Shown here: one piece after another, positions 45,401 through 53,152 of the stretch | How the letters are laid out: every line of letters begins with the position of its first letter | Numbering within the stretch: position 1 is the stretch's first letter | Assembly (NCBI GenBank): GCA_031276865.1 | Contig: JAISMF010000063.1 | Span: 1 to 64,000 of the forward strand | Origin: Deltaproteobacteria bacterium | GTDB taxonomy: Bacteria; Desulfobacterota; Desulfarculia; Adiutricales; Adiutricaceae | Reading direction: 5' to 3' | DNA length: 64,000 bases | Program-made: the position numbers and the translations under genes | Notes under the pieces: model-generated | Told to the model about the DNA's origin: nothing | Database searches by the model: none | The model's input: only the letters and a program-made list of their open reading frames with translations

Positions 45401-45887
45401 ACTCGGAGGAAAACTTTACCGAGAAGGCTGGAGATTCTATGCGGAAAATTTGGGGAAGCGTCTCCGCCGCGTATTTTGAGGCGAGTTCCCAGCCGCTTGA
45501 CGCTCCTTTTTCAGGGGCTAATTCTTCGCACTCAGCGAGAGTTATAGGTACCGGGTTAATAGGATCCGGAAACATCAGAAGATCATTTCGCTCTAAAAAC
45601 TTGGCGAACAGCATGCCGTGCCAATGCTCGTAGGCGATCTCCTCCGCTAGGCGATCCGTCCGTCCATTGCTCTCTCCAGCGTCATCCAGGTTGTCCCCAA
45701 GCTGTATGGCGTGGTCCCTTAATCTTTTCCGTTTCTCTAGATCCTGGATGTCGAGATACGCCGGGGGTTCAGGCTTGTCCACACCCAGCTGACGCAAAAC
45801 AGCCTTCGCCGCCTCTTCGGAGAGATCCCGGGCTTCTTTGATCGCGCTTTCAAGCTTATTCCTGAGTGTTTTGTTTAATGTCCGCAT
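42468..45887 (-). CDS. Large orphan N6-adenine DNA methyltransferase (PglX/DrmMI/type IIG-like)
   Basis: The 1139-residue protein has a helical N-terminal domain (about 1-290), SAM-binding motif I KIIDPCCGSGHFLVAAFMML (about 298-317), LYGLEIDKRCVEIA (motif II region), and motif IV as VVTNVPYLKSSKQ (about 481-493). Motif IV reads NVPY instead of the usual NPPY. A target-recognition-like C-terminal half follows, ending with QPIGWNPDLNDGVRLNIRPF and GIKWDKDRGKEN. The overall architecture resembles the adenine methylases of BREX (PglX) and DISARM (DrmMI) and stand-alone type IIG enzymes. I cannot decide between them without alignment. No BREX, DISARM or nuclease partner gene is adjacent. GC is lower than in the neighbouring genes and 78-bp direct repeats flank it, indicating lateral acquisition. 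The frame is intact. Confidence 0.8.
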   Translation of the reverse strand: MRTLNKTLRNKLESAIKEARDLSEEAAKAVLRQLGVDKPEPPAYLDIQDLEKRKRLRDHAIQLGDNLDDAGESNGRTDRLAEEIAYEHWHGMLFAKFLERNDLLMFPDPINPVPITLAECEELAPEKGASSGWELASKYAAETLPQIFRIESPAFSVKFSSEFQNKLEKLIEDLPDEVYSATDSLGWIYQFWQVKKKKDVIASEVKIGERELPAVTQLFTEQYMVRFLLCNSLGAWWAGNKLSPLDLESAASEEELRNKLALPGLTFDYLRFARDEGGTWIPAAGIFELWPKNFSNLKIIDPCCGSGHFLVAAFMMLVPLRVEAEGLSAREAVNAVLCENLYGLEIDKRCVEIAVFALAMAAWKYPETGGYRLLPEFNIACSGIPVKANLNEWLELAENDDKAISTLALIHNEFNNAPILGSLINPTESLRKGSLLSADWKTTESMLEKALSKETNKSEIIIAAKGITKASELLANQYSLVVTNVPYLKSSKQTDILRAFCDKNYPESKHDLATAFIERCLKLCDSGGVSCLVLPDNWTQLQSYAKLRKTFLTSKILHLITKLGSNAFQTPMWAFNIMLLIISMKRYNDERNSTLSQTKENKINFVDVSDCPSMEKKDNALKLSKIKQISQKKQLGNLDARILADTIASDNPLGMVSQSHSGLTTGDKFRMIFYFWELQNPDSRWIPFQGTVSAIRHFGGFSYLLRWEGGHGTLDELVGARIVGIEAWKKSGVSVSQMGSLPVSLYNGEAFDTNTAVIIPRDRSLLPAIWCFCSSSEYNKTVRLIDKNMKVTSATLVKVPYDSDHWIKVAKENYPHGLPKPYTDDPREYYFHGHPCGSVIWDDETKRTAFGPLREDASVLQVAAARLLGYRWPAETRNDMTLAPEQQKMVSQCSELLQFRDEDGIVCVSAVRGEAAAEGRLLEILSASYGKHWSNNVLSDLLRASDHGGKSLESWLRDKFFLQHCKFFQNRPFIWQIWDGLKNGFSALVNYNKFDHKLLESLIYTYLGDWIIRQKDDISHNLDGAKERLDKAMALQKRLEAILHGEDPYDIFVRWKPMEEQPIGWNPDLNDGVRLNIRPFVTGPDIGRKGSGVLRDNPGIKWDKDRGKENEKSPWFRLDKGDRINDRHLKLDVKKAARG

Positions 45888-45979
45888 TTTACGCTCCGAT
45901 AAATTCGTAAATTATCATAATCAATTACAAAAGGATTCGCTACGAAAACACGCCACGCGCTTTTTTCCATTCATCTGTA

Positions 45980-46057
45980 GTTCCCGAGTATTTTTCTAAC
46001 CACAAAAAAACAACGCATGGTGATTTTCTTGGCTTCAAAACCTCGTATTGACCGCCT
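45980..46057. repeat. 78-bp direct repeat, right copy
   Basis: See the left copy at 42101-42178. This copy lies within a 68-codon minus-strand open frame (45971-46177) whose C-terminal third is the shared peptide. The remaining N-terminal part has no recognised relatives. Confidence 0.65.
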
Positions 46058-46209
46058 TGTTATCGTAATCGGACATTCGATTGCTATAAGTTTATAACAA
46101 TAATTCACTTTCTTAAACGCGTCAAGCGTTATGGCGAGATCTACGTACGCCTTATATTTATGATTTTTCATATTCAAAAATAGCGCGATAGGTTATAGGG
46201 GATATCGAT

Positions 46210-46450
46210 GATTTTTTTCCGCAGCGTGTTTATTACAAATGCGCTTGTAAAAGTCATAAGAAGATGAACGTGAAATTATTTTCATTTTCAACTCTAAGAT
46301 CTAAGCGGGGTCAAACGGGCGTAATTTTCAGCTATATCGAATAGCTGTTCTATTTGTCGACGCTGATGGCATATTGGCGGTATTTCATTTTTTGACGCGC
46401 TGTAAGATGAAACGAGGATGAATTTTCCGTAATTTGTTCGCCAACTTCTT
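46210..46450 (-). pseudogene. Transposase C-terminal remnant (IS4/IS1634-like)
   Basis: On the minus strand the frame reads TNYGKFILVSSYSASKNEIP, then CHQRRQIEQLFDIAENYARL, then TPLRS and a stop at 46294-46296. Beyond it another frame gives RVENENNFTFIFL. The order 'YG.F.LiSs', 'R..IEQlFD..KN...LPLRv' and '.F.G.LL.SFi' is that of the end of IS4/IS1634-type DDE transposases, including the catalytic Glu region. The upstream part is not recognisable. It lies between the methyltransferase repeat and proS. Confidence 0.55.
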
Positions 46451-46962
46451 CATTCGCAATACTTTGGTTTCAGCCTGAGAAAATGTTCTTTTATATTCAT
46501 TTGATGCGCGCTCGATTTATTTTAAGCGATCGTCCGCGTTCAAGACGCCTCATCGATTAACGTCAAGATGACTTGTTCCCACCGACGAAGCGCGAACGTT
46601 TTCAATTAAGGATCTTTAAAATGAATTATAAATCGTTGGTGGTTTCAATCGGCGACGCTATTACCCCGGTGGTTAAATATTGAAAAAAAGTCGTGTATTC
46701 AAAAGAACCTCTTCCTTTTACCTTTCTAACTTATATCCGCCGAGGTAATAGGAGGCTCGCGAGATCGAGGGGATTGTTTGATTTTGCGCTCTAAAACGCG
46801 CGAAGCCGGCTTCGAGCGGCGTGGAACGTATTGGCGTAGGCTTTCGTCCAGGCGCGAAAAAGCGAAAGCGTTCGATCCCTTTCCTTTCGAGGCGCCTTTC
46901 ACCCCCGCGGGCGCCATCCTTTCAATCCGTATGGAAGAGGTTTTACCGGCCGGAGGGGGCTT
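46451..46962. other. Gene-free stretch upstream of the proS 3' end
   Basis: No supportable gene was seen. Short open frames at 46726-46917 are without motifs. The sequence is moderately AT-rich to 46740, then GC-rich. Confidence 0.4.
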
Positions 46963-48762
46963 TCAGCCGAAAGACGAAAGGGAGTCCCTGATCTCCTTTA
47001 GGCGCCCGGGGGCCTCGGCGGCCGGAATCATGCTAACCTTCCCGCTTTTCCTCTCCTTAATTTCCAAAAGGCCCTTTTCGATGTTCTTCTCCGAAACGGT
47101 CACCCTCAAGGGGAGGCCCAGGAGGTCCGCGTCCTTGAATTTTTTCCCGGGCCGCTCGTCCCGGTCGTCCAGCATGACCTCGACTTCGAGGCCTACAAGG
47201 GCCTCGGCCAGGTTTAGCGCGGCCTCCATGACGGCGGGGTTTTTCACCTGCAAAGGGAGCACGTCCACCTCGTAGGGGCTTAGGGGCATGGGCCAGACGA
47301 TGCCGTCCTTGTCTCCGCTCTGCTCCACGGAGGCGGCGATGGCGCGCCCCAGGCCGATGCCGTAGCAACCCATGACTATGGGGGCCTCCGTTCCGTCCCT
47401 TTTTTGCGCCCGGGCCCCCAGGGCCTCGGAGTACTTCGTGCCCAGCTTGAAGACGTGGCCCACCTCGATGCCTTTTTTGAGCTTCAAAGGCTTTCCGCAG
47501 TTGGGGCAGGGGTCGTCCTCCACGGCCAGGGCCAGGGGGAAGTAGTCGTCCACCTTGAAGTCGCGGCCGGGTTGGGCCCCTTTGTAATGGTAGTCCTTCT
47601 CCCCGGCGCCCACGACGCCGGAACCCATCCTCCGCACCCCCGAATCGGCGACGACGCGGAGTTTGGATCCGACGGGGGTCACGAAGCCCGTGGGGGTTCC
47701 GGTTATCTCCTCCGCCTCCTCCGGGGAGGCCAGCCTCACGGAGTCGGCGTTCAGGTACTTCTCCAGCTTCACGGGGTTTATCTCCCGGTGTCCGGGGATC
47801 AGGACCAGGACCGGCCCCTCGTCTTCCGTTATGAAGAGCATGGACTTTATGATTTCCGCCTCCCCCACCCCCAGGAAGCGGGCGAGCTCGTCCACGTGCC
47901 GCGCGTTCGGGGTGTGGACCCTTTCCAGGGGGCCTTCCCGGGGAGCGTCCAGGGGGTAGTCCGAAAGCTCGGTCTTCTCCTGGTTCGCGGCGTAGCCGCA
48001 GGCGCCGCAGAAAAGGAGGGTGTTCTCCCCGGAGTCGGCCAGGACCATGAACTCGTGGGAGTAGCTCCCCCCGATGGCGCCGCTCTCGGCCTCCACCACG
48101 GCGTAGGAGAGCCCGCAGGAGTCGAAGATCTCCTTGTAGGCCTCGTACATGCTCCGGTAGCTTAGGGCCGCCCCCTCCTCGTCATGGTCGAAGGAGTAGG
48201 CGTCCTTCATGATGAACTCCCGACAGCGCATGAGTCCGAAGCGGGGCCTTATCTCGTCCCGGAACTTGGTTTGGATCTGGTAGAGGTTCAAAGGCAGGTC
48301 GCGGTAGCTGCGGATCTCCCGGCGGACGATGTCGGTTATCACCTCCTCGTGGGTGGGTCCGATGACGAAGTCCCGCATGTGCCGGTCCTTGAGGCGCAGG
48401 AGCTCGGGGCCGTATTTTTTATCGCGGCCGGATTCTTTCCACAACTCCAAGGGCTGCACCGCCGGCAAAAGGAGCTCCTGGGCGCCCCTCTTGTTCAGGG
48501 AGCGGCGGATGATCCGCTCCAGCTTCCTGATGGATCGGAGCATCAGGGGCAGGTAGCTGTAGATGCCGCCGGCCAGGCGGCGGACGAGGCCGGAGCGCAC
48601 CATGAGCTTGTGGCTCGAAAGCTCGGCCTCGGCCGGATCCTCTTTCAGGGTGGGGGCGAAACTGCGGCTTTTGAGCGCGAGCATGGGTTCCCCCGCCCGG
48701 TCGGTGAGCCTTAGGACCTGCTCCATCCTCGACTTGAAATCGTTTTCCCGCTCTTCCGGCAT
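46963..48762 (-). CDS. proS: Prolyl-tRNA synthetase
   Basis: A class II aminoacyl-tRNA synthetase of 599 residues that charges tRNA-Pro. The bacterial-type order is visible: motif 1 region (GGIYSYLPLMLRSIRKLERI), motif 2 (LYQIQTKFRDEIRPRFGLMR), and the INS editing domain between motifs 2 and 3 (about 225-400; ARHVDELARFLGVGEAEIIK). Motif 3 follows (MGCYGIGLGRAIAASVEQS), then the anticodon-binding domain (YEVDVLPLQVKN ... GLEVEVMLDDRDERPGKKFK). Length is slightly above the usual 570. It is followed after 69 bases, in transcription order, by nothing on the same strand except the remnant region. Confidence 0.96.
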   Translation of the reverse strand: MPEERENDFKSRMEQVLRLTDRAGEPMLALKSRSFAPTLKEDPAEAELSSHKLMVRSGLVRRLAGGIYSYLPLMLRSIRKLERIIRRSLNKRGAQELLLPAVQPLELWKESGRDKKYGPELLRLKDRHMRDFVIGPTHEEVITDIVRREIRSYRDLPLNLYQIQTKFRDEIRPRFGLMRCREFIMKDAYSFDHDEEGAALSYRSMYEAYKEIFDSCGLSYAVVEAESGAIGGSYSHEFMVLADSGENTLLFCGACGYAANQEKTELSDYPLDAPREGPLERVHTPNARHVDELARFLGVGEAEIIKSMLFITEDEGPVLVLIPGHREINPVKLEKYLNADSVRLASPEEAEEITGTPTGFVTPVGSKLRVVADSGVRRMGSGVVGAGEKDYHYKGAQPGRDFKVDDYFPLALAVEDDPCPNCGKPLKLKKGIEVGHVFKLGTKYSEALGARAQKRDGTEAPIVMGCYGIGLGRAIAASVEQSGDKDGIVWPMPLSPYEVDVLPLQVKNPAVMEAALNLAEALVGLEVEVMLDDRDERPGKKFKDADLLGLPLRVTVSEKNIEKGLLEIKERKSGKVSMIPAAEAPGRLKEIRDSLSSFG

Positions 48763-48831
48763 TTCCCTCTTCCGTCGCCCCGGCCGCCCGCGGGGCGGCG
48801 GGGCTTTGATGAAGCCCTCGGCTCTAAAATT

Positions 48832-50031
48832 TCAAAGTTTTTTCACGAAGGCCGCGAGCCGCTCCAGGGCGGCGCTCACGGTTTTAAGGGGGCTCGCGAC
48901 GTTTATCCGCAGGAAGCCCCGGCCGGCCTCTCCGAAGGAGAGGCCGTCGGAAAACCAGACCCCGGCCTCGAAAACCAGCCTCTTCATCATCTCCTCGTGG
49001 GCGATTTTGAGTCTGGAGAAGTCCGCCCATAAAAGGTAGCTTCCCTCGGGTTTCACGAGCTCGATCTTTTCCAAATTCGCGCGGAAGAAATCGCTCGTGT
49101 AGGCGATGTTCTTCTCCAGATAGCGCTTAAGCTCCTCGAACCAGGCCTCGCCACGCTCGTAGGCGGCCCGGCAGGCGTTTATGCCGGTGACCGATAGCTG
49201 GCTCAAACCCGTGCGCTCGGTTTCGAGCGCGTACTTTTTCCTTAAAGCGGGGTTGGGAATGAAGGTGGAGGCGATGTGGAGCCCCGCCAGATTGAAGGTT
49301 TTGGAGGGGGCGGTTAAAAGAACGGCGTTCTCCTGGAAGGCCTCGTCCACCGCCGTGAACACCATGTGCCTGCTCCCCTCCCAGACGAAGTCGGAGTGGA
49401 TTTCGTCCGCCACCACCACGCAGCCGTGCTTGAGGCAGAGGGAGCCCATTTTTTGGAGCTCCTCTTCCGTCCAGACCCGGGAGACCGGGTTGTGGGGGCT
49501 GCAGAGGATGAAGACTTTGACCTTCTCCCGCACGAGCTTGCGCTCGAAATCCTTGAAGTCCACCGTGTAGCGGCCCCGGCGGTAGACCAGGGTGTTGTCC
49601 ACGAGCCTTCGGCCGTTTATCGCGACCGAGGAGTGGAAGGGGTGGTAGACCGGAGTCTGGATCAAGACCGCGTCGCCCTCGGAGCTGTAGGCCTTGATGG
49701 CGGTGTTCAGGGCGAAGACCACCCCCGGGGCCTTCACCAGCCAGGATGGATCGAGGCGGCACCCGAAGCGTCTTTCGTACCAGCCGACCACGGCTTCGGC
49801 GTAGTCCAGCCCGGTGTCGGTGTAGCCGAAGATCCCGTGCCTGACCGTCTCCTCTAAAACCTTCGTTATCTCCGGGGCCGCGCGGAAGTCCATGTCCGCC
49901 ACCCACATGGGAATGACGTCCTCCGGGTGGCCCAGGAGCTTTCCCCTGTCGTATTTGATGCTCCCCGTTCCCAGGCGGCTCACGATCTCGTCGAAGTTGT
50001 AGGGGCTTTTTCCGGCGCCGGCGTTTTTCAT
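48832..50031 (-). CDS. PLP-dependent aminotransferase / C-S lyase of the MalY/PatB family
   Basis: The 399-residue fold-type I PLP enzyme has the MalY/PatB marks: MWVADMDFRAAPEITKVLEE, HGIFGYTDTGLDYAEAVVGW, LCSPHNPVSRVWTEEELQKM, VVADEIHSDFVW (PLP-Asp) and LLTAPSKTFNLAGLHIAS with the Schiff-base Lys. Family members act as cystathionine beta-lyases (C-S lyases) or aminotransferases. Its position beside a cystathionine gamma-synthase/lyase and cysK favours a role in cysteine/methionine interconversion. It lies upstream of proS on the same strand (69 bases). Confidence 0.88.
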   Translation of the reverse strand: MKNAGAGKSPYNFDEIVSRLGTGSIKYDRGKLLGHPEDVIPMWVADMDFRAAPEITKVLEETVRHGIFGYTDTGLDYAEAVVGWYERRFGCRLDPSWLVKAPGVVFALNTAIKAYSSEGDAVLIQTPVYHPFHSSVAINGRRLVDNTLVYRRGRYTVDFKDFERKLVREKVKVFILCSPHNPVSRVWTEEELQKMGSLCLKHGCVVVADEIHSDFVWEGSRHMVFTAVDEAFQENAVLLTAPSKTFNLAGLHIASTFIPNPALRKKYALETERTGLSQLSVTGINACRAAYERGEAWFEELKRYLEKNIAYTSDFFRANLEKIELVKPEGSYLLWADFSRLKIAHEEMMKRLVFEAGVWFSDGLSFGEAGRGFLRINVASPLKTVSAALERLAAFVKKL

Positions 50032-50230
50032 CCCGTTCCTTTTCCGCCGCTTCGGCTTCCTTTTCCGCCGCGGCTTTGACCGTTGGTTCGTTTTCGTCTC
50101 GTGGTTTTTCCCGGGGGAACCTTTAAAGGGAGCCCCGGGCCGCCAATGGGGGCGCTCGTCTCCCTCGGATCCGGGCGCGGGGAGGCGTTTCGGGCGGGAG
50201 GGGGGCTTCGGCGCCCCGCCGGCCCGAAGC

Positions 50231-51361
50231 CTAGCCCAGGGCCCGCTCCAGATCGGCCACGAGGTCCTCCGGGTCCTCGATTCCCGCGGAGAGCCTTAAA
50301 AGCCGCCCGTTTATCCCCAAAGCCAGCCTGGTTTCCTCCGGCACCTCGCTGTGGGTCTGCAAAAGTGGGTAGGTTATGAGGGTTTCCGGCCCGCCGAGGC
50401 TCTCGGCGAAGAGGATGAGCTCCACCTTCTCCAAAACCGCCTGGGCCGTCTCTTCGGAGTCCACCTCGAAGGAGATCATGGCCCCGAAGCCCGCGGCCTG
50501 TTTCTTCTGGATGGAATGGCCGGGGTGCCCAAGGAGTCCCGGGTAGTATACTTTTTTCACCTTCCGGTGCTTTTCCAGGAACGCGCAGAGGACCCGGGCG
50601 TTCCGCTCGGAGCGCTCCATCCGGAGGTGCAGGGTTTTGAGGCCCCTTATCACCAGGAAGCTGTCGAAGGGTGAGAGCCCCGAGCCCACGGTCTTCACGA
50701 TGACCCGCAGCCTCTCCGCGGTCTCGGCGTCGTTTAGGGCCAAGAAGCCCGAGAGGGTGTCGTTGTGGCCGGAAAGGTACTTGGTTCCGCTGTGGAGGAC
50801 CATGTCCGCCCCCAGCTCCAGAGGCCTCTGGAGCACGGGCGTGAGGAAGGTGTTGTCCACGATGAGGAGCCTTTCCGGCCCGGCGATCTCCCTGGCGGCC
50901 CGGATGTCGGTTATGTTCATCATGGGGTTGGAGGGGGTTTCGATAAAAATCGCCCGGGTGTTTTTCCGCAGGCGTTTTTGTAAAAGCCCCCGATCGTTTG
51001 TGTCCAAGTACTCCACCTCGAGCCCCGATCTAAGGGCTAGGCGGCTGAAAAGCCTCACCGAGCCCCCGTAGAGATCCGAGGTGGCCAGGATGTGGTCCCC
51101 GGGCTCGAAGAGGCCGGCCGCCGCGTCCAGGGCGGCCATGCCGCAGGAGAAGGCCACGGCGTGGCGGGCCCCCTCCAGGGAGGCCACGAGGCGCTCCAAA
51201 GGCTCCCTAGTGGGATTTTGCGTCCGGGAGTAGTCGAAGCCGGTGGAGGCGCCCACCCCCGGGTGGGCGAAGGTGGCCGACTGGTAGATGGGGACGCAGA
51301 CGGCCCCCGTCCTGTTGTGGGGGTCCTTGGCGCCGTGGACGCAGATGGATTCTATCCGCAT
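50231..51361 (-). CDS. Cystathionine gamma-synthase / gamma-lyase family enzyme
   Basis: This is a Cys/Met-metabolism PLP enzyme of 376 residues from ATG 51359-51361 (MRIESICVHGAKD). Motifs are PIYQSATFAHPG, FDYSRTQNPTREPLERLVAS, VAFSCGMAALDAAAGLFEPG, LLIVDNTFLTPVLQRPLELG and DMVLHSGTKYLSGHNDTLSG with the PLP Lys. The family includes MetB, MetC-like and Cys/Met gamma-lyases; substrate cannot be fixed from sequence. The chosen start begins the conserved region. An earlier in-frame start at 51442 would add 27 residues without homology. It is divergent from cysK and upstream of the MalY/PatB-type gene. Confidence 0.9.
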   Translation of the reverse strand: MRIESICVHGAKDPHNRTGAVCVPIYQSATFAHPGVGASTGFDYSRTQNPTREPLERLVASLEGARHAVAFSCGMAALDAAAGLFEPGDHILATSDLYGGSVRLFSRLALRSGLEVEYLDTNDRGLLQKRLRKNTRAIFIETPSNPMMNITDIRAAREIAGPERLLIVDNTFLTPVLQRPLELGADMVLHSGTKYLSGHNDTLSGFLALNDAETAERLRVIVKTVGSGLSPFDSFLVIRGLKTLHLRMERSERNARVLCAFLEKHRKVKKVYYPGLLGHPGHSIQKKQAAGFGAMISFEVDSEETAQAVLEKVELILFAESLGGPETLITYPLLQTHSEVPEETRLALGINGRLLRLSAGIEDPEDLVADLERALG

Positions 51362-51531
51362 AAAAGTTCCAAAAAGCGTGTTTAAATCATCGGGGCCGCC
51401 GGCGGGGTTCGCCGGTGGAGGGGTCCGAAGCCGAAAAGCCATTTTAGCAGAAAAGGCCGGGGATGATTAATTTTTTCCTCCCTCGAAGCCCCCTTTCCGG
51501 CCGGAAAGGCCTTTTTCCGGCCCGGGGAGGG

Positions 51532-51620
51532 GCCGGAAAAGGCGGGAAAAGCCCGAAAAGGCGGGAAAAGCCGGAAAAAGCGGGAAAAGCCGGAAAAGGC
51601 GGGAAAAGCCCGAAAAAGCC
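51532..51620. repeat. 19-base minisatellite, about 4.7 copies
   Basis: Units at 51532-51550, 51551-51569, 51570-51588, 51589-51607 and a partial at 51608-51620 follow gcc(g/c)gaaaaggcgggaaaa. It lies in the divergent intergenic region between the cystathionine-type enzyme gene and cysK. All units keep exact 19-base phasing with point changes only. Confidence 0.85.
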
Positions 51621-51788
51621 CCCAGCCGGAAGTTCCGCCAAAGAGGCGTCCGTGGGGAAAGCGCCTAACCCCCCCTTCCGTGGCTCTCGAAGCCGGATTC
51701 CGGAGGCGGCGCCCCGGGCCCCGGGCGGGGTTCGGGCTCGCTTCGGGCGGAAAAAAGTCCGGGGAGGGAAAAATTTTTAAAAAAAATC

Positions 51789-51817
51789 TTGCCTTTCACC
51801 CGGAAAAACGCTAATCT
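51789..51817 (+). promoter_or_regulatory. Candidate promoter for the cysK leader
   Basis: TTGCCT (51789-51794) and TAATCT (51812-51817) are spaced by exactly 17 bases in an AT-rich window upstream of the leader. Matches to consensus are partial. Confidence 0.4.
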
Positions 51818-51944
51818 AATTTATTAAAAAACGCTTTTACGCGTGAAAGCGAATTTTTCCGCCCGCGGGGGCGGTTTTCCGCGGATTTTTCGCCGATCAG
51901 GTGTCTGAAGGCCGGGAACATGGAATTTGTTCCCGGCCTTTTTT
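51818..51944 (+). ncRNA. Structured cysK leader ending in an intrinsic terminator (attenuator or small RNA candidate)
   Basis: From the candidate promoter the sequence can form a small hairpin (cgcttt ... aaagcg, about 51832-51851), a GC hairpin (ccgcccgcgggggcgg, about 51859-51874) and a perfect 13-bp terminator stem. That stem (51908-51920 with 51928-51940) ends in six T (51939-51944). No protein gene precedes the terminator on the plus strand, so it terminates a short transcript of roughly 120 bases in front of cysK. No T-box consensus or known SAM riboswitch core was recognised. Confidence 0.45.
51908..51944 (+). terminator. Intrinsic terminator in the cysK leader
   Basis: Perfect 13-bp stem, seven-base loop, six T. 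It is located 87 bases upstream of the cysK start codon. Confidence 0.85.
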
Positions 51945-52030
51945 AGTTCCCTCCGCGGAAAAACCCCCCCGTTTTCAGCCTCGTCTTTTTTTAAATTCAT
52001 TTCAAACGCCGAAGGAAAAAAAGGTGTCTT

Positions 52031-52972
<942 letters not shown>

Positions 52973-53006
52973 GCGGCGGATCTCTTCCTAAGTCCGCGGG
53001 AATACG

Positions 53007-53057
53007 AAAGGGGCGCCACCCCCGATCCGCTTGGCGGACGGGGGAGGCGCCCCTTTT
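53007..53057 (+). terminator. Intrinsic terminator after cysK
   Basis: A near-perfect nested inverted repeat (aaaggggcgcc ... ggcgcccctttt with an inner cccccgatccgc/gcggacggggg pairing) ends in a T4 run, 35 bases past the cysK stop. Confidence 0.8.
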
Positions 53058-53152
53058 CCATTTGCGAAGTCGTTTAGGGTTTCAAGGCGTCCGGAGGGGG
53101 TTTTCCGGGAAAAAGGCGGGGGAGGGCGGGGCGGAAAAGCGCCCCAAAGGGG

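Noticed and set aside
51532-51620. CRISPR-like array
   Set aside because: The units are contiguous 19-base repeats without unique spacers, so it is a minisatellite.
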